Below are positions 56,000 to 64,000 of a stretch of DNA of 64,000 nt, piece after piece. The translations under genes and the position numbers were made by a program. The DNA is taken from NCBI GenBank assembly GCA_016647705.1, contig CM028338.1, forward strand, positions 17,691,577-17,755,576, given 5' to 3'. The stretch is from Eucommia ulmoides (Eukaryota > Streptophyta > Magnoliopsida > Garryales > Eucommiaceae). Within the stretch, counting starts at the first letter, position 1, and each line of letters begins with the position of its first letter. The notes under the pieces are model-generated. The model was not told where the DNA came from. It worked only from the letters and a program-made list of their open reading frames with translations, and did no database searches.

Positions 56000-56954
56000 A
56001 GTAGTGTTCAGGGGTGTGGTAGAGGATTAGCCGGTAGACCTCCAACTCCAGGTCGTGTATTTGCTACTATCTAGTAGGACGCCCAGGTTACCCCGGATGT
56101 GGTTACATGTATCACATCTTTAAATGATAGAGATGCTCGTATACTTATTGATCACGGATCTACTCATTAATTTGTTTCGGCGACCTTTATGATGTATGTA
56201 GGAAACTTTTCTACTTCTCTGTTATATAATATTATTATCTCTACTCCTATGGGTGAGTCCATATTCATAGATAGTGCATATAAAAATAGTTAGTCTGCTT
56301 CATATTGGTGATAAAGAACTGTCAGTGGATCTATTACCCCTGAGTATTCACGATTTTGATGTGATACTAGGTACGGATTTGCTATCCGGCTATCATGCCA
56401 TAGTTAAATGTTTTAAAAATGAAGTTATTTTTCGAGTCTCAGGCGAGTCAGATTTTGTATTTTGGGGGGACAGAATCGTTACCCCTGTCAGTTTGATTTC
56501 AGTTCTAGAGGTTAGGAAATTATTAAATAAGGGATGTTAGGGATACCTCACGCATGTGATTGACACCAGTCAGAATGAGGTACAAGTGGCAGATAACCCA
56601 GTGGTCGGGGATTTTCCCAATGTATTCCCAGAAGAATTGTCAGGGTTGCCAGTGGATAGAAAAATTAAGTTTACTATCGAATTACTTCTGGGAACTTCTC
56701 CTATATCAATTATGCCTTATCGTATGGCACCTATCGAGCTAAAAAAACTGAAGATTCAGTTACAAGATCTGTTAGACCGTTGGTTCATCAAACCTGGTAA
56801 TTCTCCATGAGGAGCCCCAGTGTTATTCGTATGGAAGAAGGATGGCACGCTGAGGAAGTGTATCGATTACAGGCAGCTGAATAAGGTAACGATTCATAAT
56901 AAATACCCGTTGCCTAAAAATGATGATTTGTTCGATCAGTTGCAAAAGGTTAGG
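56000..56954 (+). pseudogene. Tekay-like protease and start of reverse transcriptase
   Basis: The protease active site reads ILIDHGSTH at about 56143-56169, so the catalytic D-T-G has become D-H-G, an inactivating change, followed by a stop. The flap-side 'LPLSIHDFDVILGTDLLSGYHA' (shortened) lies in an open stretch 56274-56540. The linker 'NVFPEELSGLPVDRKI' and the start of reverse transcriptase 'PYRMAPIELKKLKIQL', '[20 protein letters not shown]' and 'NKYPLP' follow to 56954, where the TR-GAG element is inserted within 'DLFDQLQ'. 'SP*GAPVLF' shows a W-to-stop change. Confidence 0.83.
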
Positions 56955-58314
56955 TGGTAGCGCGTAAATACATCGCTACTTTTACCGCAATTGTACGGGT
57001 CAAGTTTTAGTATAGGTAGAGAGAGTAAGAGTATTGTGTTCACGGGGATTGGTTGAGACTATTATCGAGTACCGTGTTTATCAGAACCTAATTTTATCTA
57101 GGCAAAAATAAATGTATTTATAATTAATTAATACTAATACTAAAATACTAATTAAACTATACTAATACTAATATGAGATATTTTAGGAAAAATCTTGCCT
57201 AGGGATTAACTTTATTTACAAAAATGTGTTTGGTCTCGTTTTAGTTTATATTAATGGCGTTCGCGTAACCGATAATCTCAATTCGTAAACTCACTTGCCA
57301 CCTCTCCTGAGTGTAAAACGAGTGAATACGTGACTTCGCATCAACAAAGAAGTCCCCCTCAACGTCTTAACAACGCTAGGTCACATGAGTCTCACCCCAA
57401 CGTCATTGATTGAACACTTTCCAACTCCATCCCGGGTTATTGGATTGTCGTATTGTATTTACCCTAGTTCGAATCCAGGGTTACCTCTCCCGAGTGTCAA
57501 ACCCCATATTCTCTAATTATTTAAACAAGCATAATATCATGACAACACAACAAACACAATCAAAATGGCGAAGAACAATCATTAAACGAAACACAAACTC
57601 AAACAAACAACAATTTCATAAATTATATTAATCCCTAGATAAAAATCCATTTAGCTTATGGCCATAACCATTTATACAATGAAAAGGGAACTAAACGTGC
57701 TCAACTAACTACCGAAGTTAAGAACATACAGAAGAAACAAAAGAAACTTAGCTGTAGTCCGAAGATTTGCCGCTAAAAATGCTTTAGGATAGCTTCTCCT
57801 TCTTCACAATGTATTCTTCTCCTTCGAAATTGGTTGAACACTCCCAAAACCTCTCTCTAAAATATCCTAATCCCTAAGGGTATGTCATGGCTGGAGGAGA
57901 GGGGAGGAGAAGAAATAGGGAGCCAAAAATATCTAAATAAATATCTAAATCTGTGCAGAGGTGATCGCCGTGGCGGTGGGGTATTTCGGTTTGATCTTCG
58001 CCGCAGTGGTGGAGTCAGTGGTGGATTCAGGACCTCTCTACAGTTTTACTACCGCGGTGGTGAGTTTACAGCAACTTAGGCCCTCTCTGTACTTTTACCA
58101 CCGCGGCGGTGGGCTTCTTTTTAGAATATTGACTCCTTATTTGTTTCTCCCCCGTTCTTGATCCGATATGATTGTTTAGCATCCGTTTTCATGCCGTTTT
58201 ACTCCACACACTTGATTTACACAAAAATATATAAAAACATATTAAAATGTATTAAACATACTCGAAAACTAATAATTTTCGGTTTGAAAATAGATAGGTA
58301 ATTTACACCTATCA
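56955..58314 (-). repeat. 3' LTR of the TR-GAG element (1,360 bp)
   Basis: + strand TGGTAGCGCGTAAATACATC to TTTACACCTATCA. A minus-strand polypurine-like TTTGGGGATATT (+ 58315-58326) precedes it in element direction. Palindromic 'ccaccgcggcggtggg' near 58097. Confidence 0.88.
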
Positions 58315-58326
58315 AATATCCCCAAA

Positions 58327-59700
58327 TTTGAAATTTTGCTAGTCCTTGAGCAAAACACTCACACAATACAAGAAAATATAACAACTAATTATGAAATAAA
58401 AAACTAAAAATGAAAAACACTAAAAATAATAATGTGCAAGTTTTGATTATCATCTACTGGCCAAACAAATTTTCCCTCATCGGCCCCCAATCCTATCAAG
58501 TTCAAACATAAATCACAGCATGTGGTGTTCTAGAATTTCAACTTTCAAAAATAGTAAGTGTCATTCTAGATCCTGTTAAAGTGTGTGTGATTAAACTCAA
58601 ATATACAACTATCCATTGATTTGATTGGATTATCCCTTAATAAAGTTCATGACTAAAACCAGTAAGGTATAGGGAATCCATATGCCTGACTTGGGTTCTA
58701 TTCTCCACTAATGTAGGCTCAGAGGCTCATAAAGATCAATAGGTCTTGGTTCGGTTTTGGGAAAATGGCTGAGGGTATATCGAAATTAGAAAACATATTA
58801 ATGTCATTAACTTGACAATACCCAAAGCACATCGCTTGACACACTCACTCTCGAAACCCCACAGTTAAATTGGAAACAACCCTGAACAAGACATTAAGAC
58901 CGACGTACTCACTTGTCAAAAAGAAATGGAAATAAACTATATTTGCATAGTTTTTTTTTGTCCAAACAAACAATACTACACCTCTAAACTTATTCGATTT
59001 GTACAATTTAAGGGGGTGTGTGAAATATGAACGAAAAATGACAAATGAGTACTCAAATACTGAACCAATTAATAGCTCTCCCAAAACCCAACCACTCACA
59101 TCAAGCAGTATAACGAATGCTAACTTGATTCACTCACATTGTGCCTTTGGTTTAGTGATATAGGTTTGGAAAAAGTTTAATTGGCTAGGGTATTTGTTTA
59201 AGTGTTCAGAATTGAAATGGCTATTAGGCTTTGACAGGGTAACGAGGGATAATGATATATCAAGGTAAGCTTAAAAGGCTCAAGCGATAAAATAACTGCC
59301 TAAATCATATCTCCTGAACAACCTTGCCTAGGATTTTGCCTCGAATTTCCCCCAAATCAAGTTCTAAAATCCATGTTGTCATGAAATTGATTAACAGATA
59401 ATCGGTTTCAAATCAAATAGATGGTACTATATTGAGTTTACATGCTCGTGCATTTAGGATCTACAATAACTTTTACTAAAACGATACGTTAAGCATACAG
59501 AACATACATGAATGAGCTTTACGCTTGACCTCAATAAATAATCAAGGGATAGATTCATCATCGGGTAATGGCCCAGATGAAGTCAAAACTCAGCACATAA
59601 CAATAACTAGCCTAAACTAAACAAACATGCACACATAGAAACAATAAAATATACTAACTAAAACATACTAAAAACATACTACATATCACACCCAACTCAA
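58327..59700. other. Long 3' non-coding internal region of the TR-GAG element
   Basis: About 1.4 kb between gag and the 3' LTR without credible coding sequence. A minus-strand frame at 58845-59099 has no recognised content. Long untranslated regions are usual in TR-GAG and related elements. Confidence 0.55.
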
Positions 59701-59885
59701 ACAGGAAATGTCCAAAACAACCCTATCAGTGATCCCAATTATAGTATATAGCATGGTAATGAAGATGGGGGTTTAGAAAATGTACCTGAGAGGCGAGAGA
59801 TCTCGCCTCCGAATCAAATCGGCGGAGATGGATTTAATTTATTTTTCCTTGGGTTGCCTCCCAAGAAGTATTTAGTTTATGGTTG

Positions 59886-60845
59886 TCAGCCCGACACGCC
59901 GAAGTGCTCATCAAAGAGCGGCTTCCGCCCGTAGTACGTGTCAAATAACACTACATACAAGTCTTGGATATCAACGCCCTCAAGCTTGGTGAGATGTTGC
60001 TTTATTCGGCTCGATCTTTCAATGACATGCCTCACCGGCTCATGTGCTTGGTGGGCATGAAAGGACGTTGCTATCAATGGCGAAGGACAAGTGAGCCACA
60101 TTAGATCCTTATCGATGTGCTCGTCTTGGATCGGCTGCGGCTTCACCAGTTGGGAAATAAACGGTAAAAATTCACAATGATTAATATGTAAATTTTCATC
60201 TCCCCAGGTCCTCCCACTCGTTTTCGGTTCCTCCTGGTGGCTTTCACAATTGGATTCAGCTTGTGAATCTCTCAGTGCCATCACTTTCATCTCGGTCTCA
60301 ACGAAGCAAATAAGATAATCGATTTACATCTGCAAAGACGTTACGGTCTCATCGATGTCAGTGTAGACCGTCTCGATATGATCAAGATGATCCTCATGCT
60401 CGTTGATCCACTCATGCATCTCTCTCAACAATCTCTGAGTTTTCCCCATAACGGTTGCGAGTATCTCTTCCAGATTAGGAGAAAACTCATTGTCGTGATC
60501 CGAATTGTCAATCCATGGTACCAAGGTGTTGAAAAAATCCCCTAAGTTTTGGACACTTGGTGAATAATTCCAACTCTGAAAATCAAAGGCCGCCAAATCC
60601 TCCAACGACCAAATGGCTGCGTTTATAATTAGGTCGTAGAATGAGGTGCTAGCAATTCCTCCTTCTACCCACATTCTGGTTGTGGCTTGTAACCCGTCGA
60701 GGAAATTAAGGAGTTGACACTCCATCGGGAGACTATAGTTCGAAAACCGGAGTAGTAATTTCTTGTATCGATCCCAAGCACTATAAAATAACTCGGAATC
60801 CCATTGAAAGAAACGCAAGAGCACCTGTTGATCTAGCATCTTCAA
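59886..60845 (-). pseudogene. TR-GAG gag gene, nearly intact
   Basis: The frame from ATG 60845 runs 173 codons to a single TAA, then continues in the same register for 145 more codons to 59886. A CAA-to-TAA change would explain the stop. The N-terminal part reads 'VLLRFFQWDSELFYSAWDRY', 'LPMECQLLNFLDGLQATTRM' and 'AAIWSLEDLAAFDFQSW', the retrotransposon gag core (F....E.L..AW.R....L, FY/L.GL...TR) seen in Athila/Tat-type elements. The C-terminal half ('KLEGVDIQDLYVVLFDTYYG') has no zinc knuckle. Just upstream of the start the minus strand has TTTTATTTTCCTGCAG, which looks like a splice acceptor. Gag would assemble particles for trans-mobilisation. Confidence 0.72.
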
Positions 60846-60850
60846 GCACC

Positions 60851-60930
60851 CTGCAGGAAAATAAAAACAAAAATTACAAAGAAAAAATTATACACAAAAG
60901 AAATACCTAAAGTAAAATTCAGTTATTTAC
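60851..60930 (-). other. Possible 5' UTR intron of the TR-GAG gag transcript
   Basis: Minus strand: donor-like CA|GTAAATAAC at 60930 and acceptor-like TTTTCCTGCAG at 60851, six bases before the gag ATG. It is AT-rich and about 80 nt long, near the lower size limit for plant introns. This is sequence-pattern inference only. Confidence 0.3.
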
Positions 60931-60961
60931 TGACAATATCAATAATAACTCTCAAACACAA

Positions 60962-60979
60962 TCCCCGGCAACGACGCCA
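60962..60979 (-). other. Primer-binding site of the TR-GAG element (tRNA-Asp type)
   Basis: Minus-strand TGGCGTCGTTGCCGGGGA, one base different from the Athila consensus TGGCGCCGTTGCCGGGGA, six bases from the LTR end. It fixes the orientation and links the element to the Athila group. Confidence 0.9.
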
Positions 60980-60985
60980 AAAACT

Positions 60986-62324
60986 TGGTAGTGCATAAAT
61001 ATGTCACTACTTTCACCGCAAGTGTATGGGTCAAGTTTTAGTATAGGTAGGAAGAGTAAGGGTAACGGGGATTGGTTGAGACTATTATCAAGTACCGTGT
61101 TTATCATGACCTAATTTTATCTAGGTGAAAATAAATGTATTTATAATTAATTAATACTAATACTAAAATACTAATTAAACTATACTAATACTAATATGAG
61201 ATGTTTTAGGAAAAATCTTGCCTAGAGATTAACTTTATTTATAAAAACATGTTTGGTCTCGTTTTAATTTATGTTAATGGCATTTGCGTATCCGACAATC
61301 TCGGTTTGTAAACTCACTCCCCACCTTTCTCGAGTATAAGACGAGTGAATATGTGATTTCGCGTCAATGAATAAGTCCCCTTCAACATCTTAATGATGCT
61401 AGGTCACGTGAGTCTCGCGCTAACGTCTTTGATTGCAAACTTTCTAACTCTCTCCCGGGTTATTGGATCGTCATGTTGTATTTACTCTAGTCCGAATCCG
61501 GGGTTACCTCTCTCGAGTTTCAAACCCCATATTCTCTAATTATCTAAACAAGCATAATATCATAACAACACGGCAAACACAATCAAAATAGTGAAGAACA
61601 ACCATTAAACGAAACACAAACTCAAATAAATAACAATTTCATAAATTATATTAATCCCTAAACAAAATCCATTTAGTTCATGGTGATAATCGTTTATACA
61701 ATGAAAAGGGAGCTAAACATGCTCAACTAACTACCAAAATTAAGAAAATAAAGAAGAAACGAAAGAAACTTAGCCGTAGTCCGAAGATTTGCCGCTAAAA
61801 ATGCTTCGGGATCGCTTCTCCTTCTTTGCAACATATTATTCTCCTTCGGAATTGGTTGAACACTCCCAAAACCTCTCTCTAAAATATCATAATCCCTAAA
61901 GGTCTCTCATGGCCGGAGGAGAGGGGAGGAGAAGAAATAGGGAGCAATAAATATCTAAATTTGTACAGAGGTGACCGTCGTGGCGGTGGGGTATGTCGGT
62001 TTAATCTTTGCCACAGCGGTGGATTTAGGACCTCTCTACAGTTTTACCACTACGGCAGTGAGTTTACAACAACTTAGGCCCTTCTCTGCATTTTCACCGC
62101 CGCGGCGGTGGGCTTCTTTTCAGAATATTACCTCGTTGTTTGTTTTTCCACCGTTCTTCTACCATTCTTGATCCGATATGATTGTTTAGCATCCGTTTTC
62201 ATGCCTTTTCACCCCATACAACTGATTTACACAAAAATATATAAAAACATATTAAAAAGTACTAAACATACTCGAAAACTAACAATTTTTTATTTGGAAA
62301 TAGATAGGTAATTTACACCTATCA
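60986..62324 (-). repeat. 5' LTR of the TR-GAG element (1,339 bp)
   Basis: + strand TGGTAGTGCATAAATATGTC to TTTACACCTATCA. Very similar to the partner LTR along its length, suggesting a comparatively recent insertion. It carries the perfect 16-base palindrome caccgccgcggcggtg at 62095-62110. Confidence 0.9.
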
Positions 62325-63310
62325 CTAGGGAATTCTCTAAAATAGATCTTCGATTAGGATATCATCATCTGAAAGTCAGAGACAGTGATGTATCAAAGAT
62401 GGCATTTCGTACGAGATATGGCATTATGAGTTTCTAGTTATGTCGTTTGGGTTGACAAATGCCTCTGGTTCTTTTATGGATCAGATGAATCGGATCTTCC
62501 AGCCTTATCTAGATCGATTTATTATCGTGTTTATTGATGATATATTGATCTATTTCTAAAATAAATAAGAGTGTACAGAGCATCTCAAGATTGTATTGCA
62601 GATTTTGAGAAAGAAGCAATTATATGCAAAGCTTAGTAAATGTGAGTTTTTACAGGATAGAGTTGTATTTTGGGGGCATGTTATATCGGGTGATAGTATT
62701 CAAGTCGACCCAAAGAAAGTTAAAGCCATTGTTCAGTAGAAAAGGCCAAAGAGTGTGACAAAAGTTTGAAGCTTCCTTGAATTTGTGGATTATTATCGCC
62801 GGTTTGTTCAGGGATTTTCTGTTATAGCTGCCCCGTTGACACGTTTGACCTGCAAAGAATCTAAATTTGATTGGATTGACAAATGTGAACAGAGCTTCTA
62901 GGAGCTAAAAAATAGACTGATATCCGCGTTAATACTTTCTCTCCCGACAGAAGGTGGTGGCTTTGTGATTTACAGTGACACTTCACACCAGGGGCTAGGT
63001 TATGTACTGATGTAATATAGACACGTGATTGCATATGTCTCTCGACAATTAAAGAATCATGAGCGTAACTACCCGACGCATGATTTGGAGCTGGCGGCGA
63101 TTGTGTTTGCCTTGAAACTCTTGAGACATTATTTGTATGGCGAGATATACGAGATATATACCAACCACCAGAGTTTGAAATATTTGTTTACTTAGAAAGA
63201 ACTAAATTTGAGACAGAGGTGTTGGATGAAGTTGATCAAGGATTATAATTGCATTATTCATTATCACCATGCAAAGGCCAATATTTTAGCAGATGCATTG
63301 AGTTGAAAAT
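62325..63310 (+). pseudogene. Tekay-like reverse transcriptase (second part) and RNase H
   Basis: Continues the reverse transcriptase cut at 56954: '[20 protein letters not shown]', 'MAFRTRYG', then '[20 protein letters not shown]' and the catalytic 'FIDDIL' at about 62529-62545. '[20 protein letters not shown]' and 'SFLEFVDYYRRF' follow. RNase H begins 'FVIYSDTSHQGLGYVLM' at about 62960, with '[20 protein letters not shown]' at about 63070 and 'HYHHAKANILADALS' at about 63260. The catalytic residues D, E and D are still visible. About ten stops interrupt it, most explained by C-to-T changes (CAG/CAA to TAG/TAA, CGA to TGA, TGG to TAG). Confidence 0.87.
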
Positions 63311-64000
63311 TGGCGAATTCGATTGTACACCTTCGAGTTGTTGATACTAACCTATATGCAAAGCTAAGATCTCTGCGAGTTCAGTTGGCAATTGGTCAGA
63401 CAATATCATTGCTTGCGACTTTGACCTTGAGACGGACATTAATCGACCATATAATAGAAGCGCAGAAATCGAATATCCAATTAGGGAAGATCAGAGATGA
63501 AGTAGAAAATGCTCAAAGAGATGACTATCGCGTCAAAGACAATGATGAAGCCTTGATGTTTGAGAATACACTGTGTGTGCCTAATAATATCAATTTGAAG
63601 AAAGATATTTCGGAAGAAGAGCACAGCTCAGCACATGCAATGCATCCAGGCAGTACTAAGATGTATTGGGATTTACGATAACACTATTTGTGGAATGGAA
63701 TAGAATGAAAAATTACAAAATTTGTTGTTAGGTATCTCATCTGTCAGCAAGTCAAGATTGAGCGCCCATGTCCAGGTGGATTATTGCAGCTTCTGTCTAT
63801 CCCAAAATAGAAATTGGAACATATCACGATGGATTTTGTTTCGAAATTGCCACGTACCCAAAAGGTGCATAATTTCATCTGGGTGATTATTGATAGACTT
63901 ATCAAGTCTGCTCACTTTCTGGCTGTGAAAACCATGTACTCCATGAATAAGTATGCAATATTGTATATCAACGAGATTATCAGGTTACATGGTACGCCGA
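63310..64000 (+). pseudogene. Tekay-like integrase, N-terminal part (cut by window edge)
   Basis: The open frame 63310-63681 covers the RNase H-integrase linker and the zinc-binding region, reading 'SSAHAMHPGSTKMYWDL' and, after a stop, 'FVVRYLICQQVK', where H and the last C of the HHCC finger are visible and the usual first C has become Y (RCLVCQQ to RYLICQQ). The catalytic core begins 'LEHITMDFVSKLPRTQ' (first D) and 'WVIIDRLIKSAHFLAV', then 'YINEIIRLHGTP' at the edge. It is broken by at least three stops. Confidence 0.82.

Larger units (their letters stand above)
56955..62324 (-). mobile_element. TR-GAG element: terminal-repeat retrotransposon with gag only
   Basis: Two LTRs (56955-58314 and 60986-62324) flank 2.7 kb of internal sequence with a tRNA-Asp type primer-binding site and one gag gene on the minus strand. 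There is no protease or polymerase. The flanks ttagg (56950-56954) and ctagg (62325-62329) are a one-mismatch duplication inside the host reverse transcriptase. Such gag-only elements (TR-GAGs) need enzymes from an autonomous relative, probably an Athila-type element given the primer site. Confidence 0.88.
50733..64000 (+). mobile_element. Tekay/Del-like chromovirus (Ty3/gypsy), truncated by window edge
   Basis: 5' LTR 50733-52842, degenerate Met primer-binding site, gag with zinc knuckle (53049-54135), protease and first part of reverse transcriptase (56000-56954), rest of reverse transcriptase, RNase H and integrase (62325 to the edge). The domain order and the integrase wording ('HITMDFVSKLP', 'WVIIDRLIKSAHFL') fit the Tekay/Del lineage. 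Two other elements are inserted (54136 and 56955). The left 5-bp flank is aagcg (50728-50732); the right flank is outside the window. Confidence 0.85.

Overview
This window reads as intergenic DNA from a flowering plant, probably a eudicot. It is AT-rich and I found no intact host gene, no rRNA and no tRNA gene. Almost every base that can be interpreted belongs to a transposable element, and many elements sit inside one another. Boundaries below come from terminal motifs (TG...CA for LTRs, terminal inverted repeats for DNA elements) and target-site duplications (TSDs) read directly. Family names rest on recognised protein motifs and primer-binding sites, not on database searches.

Layout. 1-8280: 3' internal tandem repeats and a long LTR of an Ogre/Tat-like element (+), interrupted by a Harbinger-like element and by a copia-like LTR that itself carries a solo LTR of the same family. 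8913-11145: a Pack-MULE carrying pieces of a host-like RRM gene. 11690-12742: another Ogre-like LTR (-). 13684-19807: a copia-like LTR split by a third Ogre-like LTR, which holds two solo LTRs and a 170-bp tandem repeat. 20076-23632: a solo LTR split by a two-LTR deletion derivative. 24206-25268: a second Harbinger-like element. 25505-26939: a giant palindromic element. 26942-36783: a decayed Tat-type Ty3/gypsy element (-) with both LTRs, pol and an antisense extra gene. 38139-39110: the 3' end of a Helitron with its helicase C-terminus (-), broken by the next element. 39115-50732: a non-autonomous copia-like element (-) with gag remnants and a 'plant transposon protein' gene instead of pol, carrying a fold-back MULE and two solo LTRs. 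50733-64000: a Tekay/Del-like chromovirus (+) running off the right edge, interrupted by an Athila-type LTR and by a complete TR-GAG element (56955-62324, -).

Four LTR families recur: a copia-like family of about 2.1 kb (six copies or parts), an Athila/TR-GAG family of about 1.35-1.5 kb (seven copies or parts), a Tat family of 654 bp (three copies) and an Ogre-like family (three copies). No element here looks autonomous. The least damaged coding sequence is the TR-GAG gag (one internal stop). I see no convincing undescribed defence or enzymatic system. The most interesting items are the non-autonomous copia-like element with its transposon-protein gene, the Pack-MULE, the fold-back MULE with GC-rich palindromes, the 1.4-kb palindrome, the Tat antisense gene, and the repeated insertion of one LTR family into itself in opposite orientation.
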